This document shows, in pieces, positions 53,248 to 61,995 of a stretch of DNA of 64,000 bases. The notes under the pieces were generated by a model. The model was not told the DNA's origin. It saw nothing but the letters and a program-made list of their open reading frames with translations, and searched no databases. Source of the stretch: Deltaproteobacteria bacterium (GTDB lineage Bacteria; Myxococcota_A; Polyangia; Polyangiales; Ga0077539); the NCBI GenBank assembly GCA_947477565.1, contig CANJUR010000003.1, forward strand, positions 1 to 64,000, read 5' to 3'. Each line of letters begins with the position of its first letter. Position 1 is the first letter of the stretch. The position numbers and the translations under genes are program-made.

Positions 53248-54012
53248 ATGTCCGTCTTGAAGCCCCTGATCTGGTTGAGCCTCTCGTCGTTGGTGTTGGT
53301 CACTGGCTGCTACGGCAGCGACGATGCGCTCACCGAGGCGGAGGGCAGCGGCGCCGGCGTGTCCTCGACGGTGGTCAGCGAACTGACCGTCGCAGGTCAC
53401 TACTGCCCCACGCGCGGGGAGATCGCCGGGCGGACGATTCCTTCCGACAACACCTATTTTATCACGAGCTTTGGCGGGGGCGTTGACACGCAACGCATGG
53501 CCTGCACCGGCATCGCCGACGGGCGCTGGATGTACATCGCCGACTCGTGGCGCTTCGGCTGTCGCGCGCGCGTGCGGGTCACCAATCCGCGCACTGGGCG
53601 CTGGTGCATCGCGCAGGTCGCCGACGTCGGTCCGAACATCTGCGTCGAGCAGGCGGCCGGGCGGCCGATCATCGACGCGTCACCGGTCATCACGCGCGAA
53701 CTCTTCGGGCGCAACTCCGCGGGTTGGTCCGAGCGCATGGTGGTGCGCGCCGAACTGGTGCCGACTTCCACTCCGTTGGGCTGCGGTAATGGGTCGGCGC
53801 CGCCCGCGGTGACCCCCGCCATGGACGTCCCGGTGGCGAGCTGCTTCAGCGGCACCTACGGCCGCGAAATGGCCGGGCGCACCTGCATCCAGAGCCGCTT
53901 CGACAGCGAGTGGTACCAGTGCACCAGCCGCGGCTGGAGCCTCGACCGTGGAATCCCCTCGCGACGCTCGGGCCCGGCGGGAGCTTGCTCGGCGATGCTC
54001 TCACTTCGCTGA
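53248..54012 (+). CDS. Lipoprotein with probable RlpA-like double-psi barrel
   Basis: 254 residues from ATG at 53248, 7 nt after AAGGAG (a GTG at 53242 is too close). Signal ends LVLVTGC. Central part RVTNPRTGRWCIAQVADVGP and GRPIIDASPVITRELFG matches the GRSVVVRVNDRGP...RIIDLS pattern of RlpA. Six or more Cys may form disulfides. RlpA proteins bind or cut denuded peptidoglycan at the septum; the catalytic His/Asp are not obvious here. 38 bp before the acyltransferase gene. Confidence 0.65.
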   Translation: MSVLKPLIWLSLSSLVLVTGCYGSDDALTEAEGSGAGVSSTVVSELTVAGHYCPTRGEIAGRTIPSDNTYFITSFGGGVDTQRMACTGIADGRWMYIADSWRFGCRARVRVTNPRTGRWCIAQVADVGPNICVEQAAGRPIIDASPVITRELFGRNSAGWSERMVVRAELVPTSTPLGCGNGSAPPAVTPAMDVPVASCFSGTYGREMAGRTCIQSRFDSEWYQCTSRGWSLDRGIPSRRSGPAGACSAMLSLR

Positions 54013-54050
54013 TTGCGCCCGGTCCGGGCGCGCGGTAGCGCTCCCGATGA

Positions 54051-54818
54051 ATGGACCCTCAAGCGACGTTGCGCTCTGCGCGGGTGGGTGTGCGAGGGCT
54101 CGGGCTCGCCTCGATCATCGCCGGGGAGTGCGGCGCCCTCTGGCTGGAAGCACGCGTCCGCGACGTAACGTTTGAACGTCAAGACGCCTACGTGCGCTCC
54201 TGGAGCCGCCGGATGCTCGCGGTGATGGGCGTCCAGGTGCTCGACGACCCAGGCCTGGGATTGCTCCCGATGGTGCCGCCCACGGGGCGTTTGATCGTCT
54301 CCAACCACCGTTCGATGCTGGATATCCTTGTGCTTCTGTCGCGCTTCGGCGGACACATCCTCTCGAAGGACGACCTACAGCGCTGGCCCCTGATCGATCG
54401 GCTCGCGGCCGTCGCCGGCACCCTCTACGTCGACCGGAGCAGCAGTGCGAGCGGTGCAGCGTCGATCCGGAAGGTGGGCGATCGCCTCTCTCATGGTCGC
54501 GCCGTTACGGTCTTCGCGGAGGGCACCACGTACCCTGGCGACGAGGTGCGTCCCTTCCACGCGGGCGCTTTCCTGGCCGTGACGCGGACGGGCGGTGAGG
54601 TACTTCCGCTGGGTCTCGCCTACCAGGAACCCGAAGCCATCTACTGGCAGGAATCTCTCGGACAGCACGGTCGACGGTTGTTGGAACAACCATCCATCAC
54701 GGTGGCAATGTCCCTGGGGAATATCCTCCCGGCGGCGGGTCAGACGACGAAGCGGGTGACCGCCGCGACCTGGACCGCGGTGCAGTCGGCGGTCGAGCGC
54801 TCGCGGTCTCGGCTCTAA
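54051..54818 (+). CDS. PlsC-type 1-acyl-glycerol-3-phosphate acyltransferase
   Basis: 255 residues. Acyltransferase motifs: His86 and Asp91 in NHRSMLD, then Glu157-Gly158 in FAEGTT. N-terminal hydrophobic residues may associate with the inner membrane. It adds a fatty acyl chain in phospholipid synthesis, or acts on a related acceptor. It ends by overlapping the convergent carboxylesterase gene by 4 nt. Confidence 0.88.
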   Translation: MDPQATLRSARVGVRGLGLASIIAGECGALWLEARVRDVTFERQDAYVRSWSRRMLAVMGVQVLDDPGLGLLPMVPPTGRLIVSNHRSMLDILVLLSRFGGHILSKDDLQRWPLIDRLAAVAGTLYVDRSSSASGAASIRKVGDRLSHGRAVTVFAEGTTYPGDEVRPFHAGAFLAVTRTGGEVLPLGLAYQEPEAIYWQESLGQHGRRLLEQPSITVAMSLGNILPAAGQTTKRVTAATWTAVQSAVERSRSRL

Positions 54819-55507
54819 CGAAGCACCGACTGCAGCCACGTTCCGGCGCGGGCGCAGACGGTCTGCGTGATGGTGTGCGGACCATTGAAGGGAACCCACT
54901 CCACCGCGGCGCCGTTCTGCACGAGCAGCGCGTGGAGTTCTTCCGCGACCCCGAAGGGCAGGATGGGATCCTGTCGGCCGTGACTCTGGAAGATCGGTCG
55001 ATCGCGGGCGTTTTGCTCCAGGGCAGGGCGCCAGCGTCCGCCGGCGAGCAGCGTCCCGGAGAGAACCATCAGACCCGCCCAGCGCTCCGGGGAGTTCGCG
55101 AATAGATCGGTCGTAACCATCGCCCCCTGGGAGAACCCGCCGATGACGGTATTGGCCGGATCGACGCCGTGATCGCGGACCAGCGCCTGAAGACAGGCGT
55201 GCGTGCGCCCGAGCGCCTCGCTCATGCCCGCGGGGACAGCCTCGGTGTCGAAAACCCGCGGTCGGCCCTGCATGAGCGCGATCTGGATGGCGACCATGTC
55301 GATGGGCCACCAGGCGCGCGCACCACCGCCCAGATCGATCGGCGCCTCGGGGAAAAACCACCGCACGCCAGGCCCAGCCTCGATGGCCGAGGAGAGGCTA
55401 CAGAGATCGTCGCCGGAGGCGCCGTACCCGTGACAGAGAATGACCGACGGCCCCGCCACCGGCCCGGCGGCACGAACGCGCATCCCGCCTGCTTCCAACG
55501 TCTTCAT
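54815..55507 (-). CDS. Carboxylesterase / lysophospholipase-like hydrolase
   Basis: 230 residues. Alpha/beta-hydrolase of the phospholipase/carboxylesterase family with catalytic triad Ser126 (GGFSQGAM), Asp180 (HGRQDPILP) and His211 (NGPHTIT). Oxyanion region HGYGASGDD. No signal peptide, so cytoplasmic. Its end-to-end position beside the PlsC gene could reflect shared lipid metabolism, but they are transcribed separately. Confidence 0.88.
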   Translation of the reverse strand: MKTLEAGGMRVRAAGPVAGPSVILCHGYGASGDDLCSLSSAIEAGPGVRWFFPEAPIDLGGGARAWWPIDMVAIQIALMQGRPRVFDTEAVPAGMSEALGRTHACLQALVRDHGVDPANTVIGGFSQGAMVTTDLFANSPERWAGLMVLSGTLLAGGRWRPALEQNARDRPIFQSHGRQDPILPFGVAEELHALLVQNGAAVEWVPFNGPHTITQTVCARAGTWLQSVLR

Positions 55508-55663
55508 GGGACTTCACTACCTCGCACCGGGCCATCGGGCGACGTGATTCTCCCATCCCCATGACCGCGGCGGAGGTGATTGCAGACCTGCTGCGGGCGG
55601 TACCGGATCTGCGCGGGCGTTGACACCCCGCGACCCATCATCCATTCAACCGCCGAAACCGAG

Positions 55664-57559
55664 ATGACCATTGTTCAGGTCGATCATGTGACGTTCGGGT
55701 ACGGAGTCGATCTGCTCTTCGAGGACGTGAGCTTCACGCTCGCGGCGGGAGAGCGGCTAGCGCTGGTAGCACCCAACGGGCAGGGCAAAAGCTCACTGCT
55801 GCGCATCCTCGCGGGCGGACTGCCGCCGGACGAGGGCCGGGTGCTGACACCGCGCTCGGTGCGCGTCGGATACCTCACGCAGTCCCACGAGCCCGACCCC
55901 TCGGGGACGTTGGTGGAGGTGCTGATGAAGCCCTTCGGCGAGGCCCGCGAGGCCCGGCACGCCCTCACCGAAGCCGAGCACGGCGCCGCGAGCGGCCTCC
56001 CGGCGGACCTCGACCGGCTCGCCCACGCGCAGGATCACTACCAGCGCATCGGCGCGGACACGGTGGAGCGCGAGGTATCGACGCTCGCGACGCGGGTGGG
56101 CTTCACCGACGCCGACCTTGAGCGCCCTGTGGCCTCGCTGTCGGGCGGCGAACGAGGCCGACTGCAGCTCGCCGCGGTGCTGGCCGCGAAGCCCGATTTG
56201 CTGCTGCTGGACGAGCCGACCAACCACCTCGATATCGAGAGCACGGAGTGGCTCGAGTCGTTCCTGCGCGGCTTTCCTGGTTCCGTAGTGGTGGTGTCGC
56301 ACGACCGCGCGTTTCTCGACGCGACGTGTCCGCGCACGGCAGAGCTCGGGCTGTTCAAGTTTCGTCTTTACGAGGCACCGTATTCTGTCTACCTGACGCT
56401 CCGCGAGGAGGACCTCGCCCGTGAGCGCCGCGAGCTTGAGCTACAGCGCGCGGAGATCGCGAAGACCGAGGATTTCATCCGTCGCAACCTGGCGGGGCAG
56501 GGGACCAACCAGGCGAAGTCGCGTCGGCGGATGCTCGACAAACTGGTGCGCATCGAGCGCCCGGAAGACATCTGGGCCGACGCCAAGAAGCTGGGCATGC
56601 GGTTCGCGCCTGGGCGTCGCTCCGGGGAGATCGTGATCGACTCCAGGGGCCTCGGAGCCATCCGCGGCGGTCGGCGACTCTTCGAGGGCATCGACCTACA
56701 ACTTCGGCGGCTGGAGCGCCTCGCCATCGTCGGGCCCAACGGCAGCGGGAAGAGCACTTTGCTCAAGCGCCTCGCGGGCCTCGGTGACCCGACGGACAAG
56801 GGCGAGGTGCGCCTCGGCACCAACCTGGACTCGGGCTACTTTGACCAGCATCTGGAGTCCCTTGATCCGCGACGGAGCTGCGTGGAGGAGATTCGCGCGG
56901 TGCGGCCTGACATGGTCGTGGACGCGGCCCGGCAGTACCTCTCGCGCTTCCGGTTTTTCGGGGATGACGCCTTCCGTGCCGTGGGTTCGCTCTCCGGTGG
57001 TGAGCGCACGCGGCTCGCCCTGGCGCGCCTGCTGTTGGTGCCGCGCAACCTGCTACTGCTCGATGAGCCGACCAACCACCTCGACATCCCGGCGTGCGAG
57101 ATTCTCGAGGAGGCGCTCGCCAACTTTGACGGGACGGTCATCGTGGTGTCTCACGATCGGCGGTTTCTCGATCGGGTGGCGACGCGGGTCTTCCACCTGG
57201 ACGACGGCGTGGTGACACTTTACCCAGGCACGTATTCAGACTTCGTCTCGCGCAACCGCCGACCGAAGGCGGAGGCTGCGGTGGTGGCGACGGTGGCTAC
57301 GCCGGTCGGCAAGGAGACCCACGAAGAGCGACGCAAGCGATCGCGAGAAGAGGAGCGGCGACGCAAGCGGGTGACCGACCTCGAGCGGACGATCGCGGAG
57401 GCCGAGGCGACGCTGGCGACGCTGCGCGCGGAACTGACCGAGGGGTATGGCAACGACTGGGCGAAGTTGGCGAAGCGGGCAGACGACGAGCGGGCGCTCG
57501 CGGCAAAGGTCGATGCCTGGACCGAAGAGTGGATGAAGCTATCGGAGGAGTTCGCGTGA
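55664..57559 (+). CDS. ABC-F ATPase (Uup/EttA-like)
   Basis: 631 residues from ATG at 55664. Two ABC domains on one chain without membrane segments: first Walker A APNGQGKSS (Lys42), second GPNGSGKST (Lys363), two LSGGERGR/LSGGERTR signatures, two DEPTNHLD Walker B motifs and two SHDR switches. A helical linker separates them, and a charged coiled-coil (HEERRKRSREEERRRKR) ends the chain. ABC-F proteins work on ribosomes, some giving antibiotic resistance. It overlaps the next gene by one base (TGATG). Confidence 0.92.
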   Translation: MTIVQVDHVTFGYGVDLLFEDVSFTLAAGERLALVAPNGQGKSSLLRILAGGLPPDEGRVLTPRSVRVGYLTQSHEPDPSGTLVEVLMKPFGEAREARHALTEAEHGAASGLPADLDRLAHAQDHYQRIGADTVEREVSTLATRVGFTDADLERPVASLSGGERGRLQLAAVLAAKPDLLLLDEPTNHLDIESTEWLESFLRGFPGSVVVVSHDRAFLDATCPRTAELGLFKFRLYEAPYSVYLTLREEDLARERRELELQRAEIAKTEDFIRRNLAGQGTNQAKSRRRMLDKLVRIERPEDIWADAKKLGMRFAPGRRSGEIVIDSRGLGAIRGGRRLFEGIDLQLRRLERLAIVGPNGSGKSTLLKRLAGLGDPTDKGEVRLGTNLDSGYFDQHLESLDPRRSCVEEIRAVRPDMVVDAARQYLSRFRFFGDDAFRAVGSLSGGERTRLALARLLLVPRNLLLLDEPTNHLDIPACEILEEALANFDGTVIVVSHDRRFLDRVATRVFHLDDGVVTLYPGTYSDFVSRNRRPKAEAAVVATVATPVGKETHEERRKRSREEERRRKRVTDLERTIAEAEATLATLRAELTEGYGNDWAKLAKRADDERALAAKVDAWTEEWMKLSEEFA

Positions 57560-58263
57560 TGAAGCGAAGACGGCACGGCGGGTGGATGCTGGCGGTGGTG
57601 GCACTCGGGCTCCTGGCCTGTCGGAAGGAGCCGATCGCGACGACGGCGGACGGTGGCGCGCAGAATGCCGACGCGGTGCCCGAGCCGGGCTTCGCGGTGC
57701 GCACGGACTCCACCGACGTGGTGTTCGCGTGGTTCGACGCGGAGGGGCGATCGCATGCGGTGACGCGGGCGGAGGAGGTCCCCGAGGCGGCGCGAGAACT
57801 CGTGCGGGTGGACCCATCGCGGCCAGAGTTACGCCGCCCCGGATGGATCTGGATGACCAACCTCCGTGCGCCTGGAGCCAGTGGTGCGCTGCCGCTGCGT
57901 GCGGTGCGTGCGGAGTCACTGGCGACGGTACTGCGCGCGCGAGTCGGTCAGGCGGGCCCGCTCGGATCGACAGTGCTGGTGGCAACTGCCGATGCCGCGA
58001 CGGCGCACGGTCCCTCGCAAGTGATCGTGTACGGAGCCTCGTGGTGCAGCGCGTGCCATCAGGCTGCGGCGTACCTGACGAGCCGACATGTCGCGTTCGT
58101 CGAGAAGGACATCGAACAGGACGCCGCCGCCGCTCAGGAGATGCGCGAGAAGGCACAGCGCGCGGGCGTCGCGACCGGATCCATTCCGATCCTCGATGTG
58201 CGCGGGCACGTGATGGTGGGCTTTTCCGCAGCGGCCATCGACCGCGCGTTGGCGGGGGGCTGA
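57559..58263 (+). CDS. Lipoprotein with C-terminal glutaredoxin-like domain
   Basis: 234 residues; lipobox GLLAC after a 20-residue signal. Mature part: an N-domain of unknown fold (TDVVFAWFDAEGRSHAV), then from about 150 a thioredoxin/glutaredoxin fold (VIVYGASWCSACHQAA) with redox pair Cys163-Cys166 and cis-Pro in GSIPILDVRG. A periplasmic lipid-anchored thiol oxidoreductase is likely. It is next to the potassium channel gene and near the dsbD-like gene, which would supply reductant. Confidence 0.82.
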   Translation: MKRRRHGGWMLAVVALGLLACRKEPIATTADGGAQNADAVPEPGFAVRTDSTDVVFAWFDAEGRSHAVTRAEEVPEAARELVRVDPSRPELRRPGWIWMTNLRAPGASGALPLRAVRAESLATVLRARVGQAGPLGSTVLVATADAATAHGPSQVIVYGASWCSACHQAAAYLTSRHVAFVEKDIEQDAAAAQEMREKAQRAGVATGSIPILDVRGHVMVGFSAAAIDRALAGG

Positions 58264-58273
58264 ACGAACCCCG

Positions 58274-59173
58274 ATGGCCGCGCAAAAAGAGATTCCGACG
58301 ACTCGGCCATTGGTTTTGGGTGCCATCGAGCGGGTCGGAGATCCGAGCCGATTTTGGGACGATCCGTACCACCGGCTGCTCGCAGCGGAGTGGCGCTGGG
58401 TGCTGCTCACGGTGCTCTGCATCTACCTCGCAATGAACGTCGTTTTCGCTACGCTTTATCTACTCGGCGGAGACTGCCTTGAGAACGCGCACCCGGGCTC
58501 GGTCACGGATGCGTTCTTCTTCAGCGTTCAGACGATGGCGACGATCGGCTACGGCAAGATGGTCCCGCGAACACCGTACGCAAACGTGGTGGTCAGCCTC
58601 GAGGCGCTCTTCGGATTGATCGCAACCGCGATGGCGACAGGGTTGATGTTTGCGAAGTTCGCGCGGCCGAGTGCGCGCCTGGTGTTCTCAGAAAGCGCGT
58701 TGATCGTGACTCGCGACGGAGTCCGCTCGCTGGTGTTCCGCGTGGCGAACGCGCGCGGAAATCAGATCGTCGAAGCCGGCCTTCGCGTCACGCTGTTGCG
58801 CTCGGAAAAAACCGTCGAGGGCGAGCGGGTGCGTCGCTTCCACGACCTTTCGCTCGCCCGAGCCACCAACCCGGTCTTCGCGTTGAGTTGGACCGCCGTG
58901 CACCCGATTACCCGCACGAGCCCGCTGCACGACATTACTCCCGAGCACCTTACCGAGTGGGACGCGGCGTTCATCGTTTCGGTTGTCGGAATGGACGAGA
59001 CTTCCGGGCAGACGGTCCACGCGCGGCACTCTTACGCGGCCGGAAACATCCGCTGGGGCGAGCGTTTCGTGGACATCATCGAGGTGATGCCTGACGGCAC
59101 GCGCCGGATGCACTTCTCCCGCTTCAACGACACGCAGCCCGAACTGAACGCGCCGCCCACGTCGGCCCCATAG
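58274..59173 (+). CDS. KirBac-type inward-rectifier potassium channel
   Basis: 299 residues. Two transmembrane helices (WVLLTVLCIYLAMNVVFATL and VVSLEALFGLIATAMATGLM) flank the pore with the filter TIGYGK (90-95). The cytoplasmic Ig-like domain follows (ALIVTRDGVRSLVFRV, ANARGNQIVEAGLRVTLLR, PLHDITPEHL, WGERFVDIIEV). The length and order match KirBac channels. It begins 10 bp after the lipoprotein gene and runs into the convergent dsbD-like gene. Confidence 0.95.
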   Translation: MAAQKEIPTTRPLVLGAIERVGDPSRFWDDPYHRLLAAEWRWVLLTVLCIYLAMNVVFATLYLLGGDCLENAHPGSVTDAFFFSVQTMATIGYGKMVPRTPYANVVVSLEALFGLIATAMATGLMFAKFARPSARLVFSESALIVTRDGVRSLVFRVANARGNQIVEAGLRVTLLRSEKTVEGERVRRFHDLSLARATNPVFALSWTAVHPITRTSPLHDITPEHLTEWDAAFIVSVVGMDETSGQTVHARHSYAAGNIRWGERFVDIIEVMPDGTRRMHFSRFNDTQPELNAPPTSAP

Positions 59174-59197
59174 CCGCGCCCGGAGCGCCCAACTGAG

Positions 59198-60493
59198 TCA
59201 GTGGACGGTTCGCATGAGTTGGAGCATGCGGGGCGCTGGAACGAACTCCGCGATGCGCGCGACCTCGCGGCCATCGGTGTCGAAGAGCAGCACCGTCGGG
59301 AGACCCCGAACGTGGTGCAGAGCCTGCAACGCATCGAGCGCGGGGGTGCTCTCGGTGGCATCGACGCGCACGGTCACGAAGCGCCTCGCCTCTTGCCGAA
59401 CCGCCGGGTCGGAAAAGGTATGCCGGAGTAGTTCATCGCAGGCCGCGCACCAGGTCGCGCCGAAGTCTACGAGCACGGGTTGGTGGCGCTGTCGGGCGAG
59501 GGCGGCGAGGTCTGGGGTGGGCTCGATCCACGCGATGGCGGGCGCGGGCGGCTCATATGCGACGAGCCACACCCCGCCGATGGCGGCCAGGACGACGCCC
59601 AGAAGCTTGCGGGCGCGCTGACCGGAGGTGCCATCTTTGAGCGAGAGATGCACTGCGCCGAGGGCGAGGCCAGCGATAAGCAGCGACGAGAAAAACCATC
59701 CACTGGTGGGCAACCCTCGCGGCGGTGCCGCGAAGACCGGGACGATGTGACGCAGATAGTAAAGCGCGAGCACCATCAGGATGACCCCGAACAAACTCTT
59801 CACCCGGTCCATCCAGAGCCCTGGCTTCGGGAGCCCAAGGGAGAGCGAGCCCACCAGCCAGAACGGGAGACCCAGCCCCAGCGAATAGCTGAATAGGGCG
59901 AGCCCGCCGCCGGTCACGTCGCGCTGCTGGAATACATAGTCGAGTATGCCGACGAGTCCGGCGGTCGCGCACGGGGCGGCGATCGGTCCCGTGGCGAAGC
60001 CGATGAGAAACGCCCCGCGCGCGCCGAGGCCGCCGACGAGTGACAGGCGATCCTGGAGGGTCGAGGGCAGCGAGATCTCGAAGAGTCCAAACATGTTGAG
60101 CGCCATTCCGAACATCAGCAGCGCCTCGAAGCCCTGCACCCAGGGCGATCCGGCGAGGCGACCCGCGACGGTGCCGGTCAGCCCGGCGAAGAGCCCGAGC
60201 GGGACGAACAGCGCAGCAAGCCCAAGGACAAAGGCCGTGGAGAGCCACATCGCTCGCCCCCGGGTCTCTCGTCGGGCACCGAAGACCGAGACCGTGATGG
60301 CGATCATTGGATAGACGCAGGGTGTCGCGGCGGTCATCAGTCCGACGACGAAGGCAGAGGCGAGCGCGACGGTCAGGCCGTAGCGGTGCAGCGCGGTGGA
60401 GAAAAGATCATCGGCCCGCGCCGTCGACGGCAGCGCGAGCAGCGCGAGAGAGAGCGGGAGCACGAAGTGACGAAACGGGCGGGCGATACGCAT
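59198..60493 (-). CDS. DsbD-like thiol:disulfide transporter (no alpha domain)
   Basis: 431 residues from ATG at 60493. Signal, then an eight-helix membrane domain with the two redox Cys residues Cys59 (AATPCVYP) and Cys174 (GPIAAPCATAG), then a periplasmic thioredoxin domain with Cys349-Cys352 (ATWCAACD) and cis-Pro RGLPTVLL. The N-terminal DsbD-alpha domain of E. coli is absent, as in CcdA/ScsB-like shorter forms. It passes electrons from the cytoplasm to periplasmic thiols; the glutaredoxin lipoprotein nearby is a candidate acceptor. Confidence 0.92.
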   Translation of the reverse strand: MRIARPFRHFVLPLSLALLALPSTARADDLFSTALHRYGLTVALASAFVVGLMTAATPCVYPMIAITVSVFGARRETRGRAMWLSTAFVLGLAALFVPLGLFAGLTGTVAGRLAGSPWVQGFEALLMFGMALNMFGLFEISLPSTLQDRLSLVGGLGARGAFLIGFATGPIAAPCATAGLVGILDYVFQQRDVTGGGLALFSYSLGLGLPFWLVGSLSLGLPKPGLWMDRVKSLFGVILMVLALYYLRHIVPVFAAPPRGLPTSGWFFSSLLIAGLALGAVHLSLKDGTSGQRARKLLGVVLAAIGGVWLVAYEPPAPAIAWIEPTPDLAALARQRHQPVLVDFGATWCAACDELLRHTFSDPAVRQEARRFVTVRVDATESTPALDALQALHHVRGLPTVLLFDTDGREVARIAEFVPAPRMLQLMRTVH

Positions 60494-60670
60494 GGATGCA
60501 GCCTTTCGCAGACGAGGCCGATCGTGGCTTCGAGCGCGGCCGGGTGCAACTGAATGAAGCACCGCTGCGCGCCGTCCTGTTGCGCCGACGCACGGTCAGT
60601 TGCGAGACAGGAGCAGCGCCTGCGTCGGTTGAGGTATGGTTCGCCCCCGCGGACGGAAAGTAGAGGATGC

Positions 60671-61639
60671 ATGCGAAAGCTGCTGGCAGTGGGTCTGGTA
60701 TCGTTTGTTACATCGGCAGTCGCGCTGACCGGGGCGTCACAGCCGCGTCGCGCGACCGGAGGCCCGCGACGTCCCGCGGTGGTGGTGGTGGCCGAACCGC
60801 CGATCTCACCGCGCATCGCTCAGGAGTTGGGAACTCTTCGCTGGAGCATCAACCACGAGCAGGTGCTGGAGTATTTCCGCCAGGCGATTCGGGCGAGCTA
60901 CGCCCCGCGGATGCGCAACCTTGGGCAGGTGGAGCAATACCGCCTCGTCGAGCAGCGTGATGCGGAGATCCGGGCGGTCGAGCGCACTTACGTGGAGTTT
61001 GATGGCACCCTGCCCCACCGACGCTGGGACACCTCGTTCGTGGGCGAGGAGTACACCCAAAACAACAACGAATCGATGCTCGTGTACGAGGACAACCGCG
61101 GCAACCGCGAGTTCTTCCTCTTCATCAATGACCGGCTATGGAAGCGCGTGCAAGCGCGCAACACTGCGGGAGCGCGCATCAATCTCGACGACTTCGCCAC
61201 GCAGTTGGAGACCATCTTCGGCCCCGGACGTCGCGTGATGGACGGCGCCCGCCTCCGAACGGTGGAGTGGCGCGACGACACCTCGCGCCTCCACATCATC
61301 GACGCGACCACGTTTTACAACGCGTTTTGTCTCATCTACGAGGAGTCTTCCACGGTGGCCCAGCTTCCGACGCTGCGCCGCAACGTCGCGACGCGCGCGA
61401 CGCGCACGACGTCAACGGCCAGCGCCGCGGTCCCCGAGACCGGCAACACCACCGGTGACGCCAACTCGGACATCGTAGACCGCATCACGGGAAAGATCCG
61501 CCGCGTGCAGAACGCCGACGCCGGCGCTGCGGCTAGCGCGTCGGTTCGCGCACCGACCCGCGGTGCCACGGCATCCCCGCCCGACGCCGGGCGGCCAGCC
61601 GAACCCGACGACGACCCGCTGGGCGGCCTGGGTTTTTGA
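60671..61639 (+). CDS. Exported protein of unknown function
   Basis: 322 residues; ATG at 60671 after AGAGG. Signal ends VALTGAS. The mature part begins with Pro/Arg-rich sequence, then a folded region (TLRWSINHEQVLEYFRQAIR, FDGTLPHRRWDTSFVGEEY, RLWKRVQARN, TQLETIFGPGR). A disordered Ala/Thr/Pro tail ends DPLGGLGF. Tyr/Asn/Arg pattern suggests a small beta-rich or helical binding domain, but no family was recognised. A hairpin terminator lies 12 bp after the stop. Confidence 0.65.
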   Translation: MRKLLAVGLVSFVTSAVALTGASQPRRATGGPRRPAVVVVAEPPISPRIAQELGTLRWSINHEQVLEYFRQAIRASYAPRMRNLGQVEQYRLVEQRDAEIRAVERTYVEFDGTLPHRRWDTSFVGEEYTQNNNESMLVYEDNRGNREFFLFINDRLWKRVQARNTAGARINLDDFATQLETIFGPGRRVMDGARLRTVEWRDDTSRLHIIDATTFYNAFCLIYEESSTVAQLPTLRRNVATRATRTTSTASAAVPETGNTTGDANSDIVDRITGKIRRVQNADAGAAASASVRAPTRGATASPPDAGRPAEPDDDPLGGLGF

Positions 61640-61651
61640 CGCAACGAGGGG

Positions 61652-61678
61652 GGGCTTTACCTGTTACGGTAAAGGCCC
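61652..61678 (+). terminator. Hairpin, possible terminator between convergent genes
   Basis: CTTTACC at 61655 and GGTAAAG at 61668 pair perfectly around the loop TGTTAC; GGG/CCC extend the stem past a one-base bulge. There is no U-tract, as is common in GC-rich genomes. It includes the stop codon region of the NifU-like gene on the other strand. Confidence 0.55.
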
Positions 61679-61924
61679 GCGGACGGCGCGCACCGAAACT
61701 ACTGTCGGATCGATGCCTTGAAAGGCCGGCAGGAGTACGAAGTCGAGAGTGTCTCGCTGGGCGGGACATCCTAGACAAGCGCCGGAGAGCGACACCTCAA
61801 CGACGTCGCCGACTCGGCGTATCCAACGTAGTTCACCCCCGTCCTTTGCGACCAAAGGGGCCAGTACGGAATTCAGCAACGTGCGCAACACGTCTGCTCC
61901 TTCGAATGCTGAAACAACGGTCAT
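61664..61924 (-). CDS. NifU C-terminal-domain protein (Fe-S scaffold)
   Basis: 86 residues. The single domain has the Cys50-x-x-Cys53 pair in GACLGCPAQ, typical of the NifU/NfuA C-terminal domain that binds a [4Fe-4S] cluster in a dimer and passes it to target proteins. The preceding DGGELRWIRRVGDVVEVSLSG, shown in part, matches the family. No other Fe-S assembly gene is near. Confidence 0.9.
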   Translation of the reverse strand: MTVVSAFEGADVLRTLLNSVLAPLVAKDGGELRWIRRVGDVVEVSLSGACLGCPAQRDTLDFVLLPAFQGIDPTVVSVRAVRGPLP

Positions 61925-61995
61925 GCCGCGGGGGAGGGTAGCATGAGCATTCTCGCGTTGACCCCCTGAGATTCACCCGAATAGAATCAGGGGCC

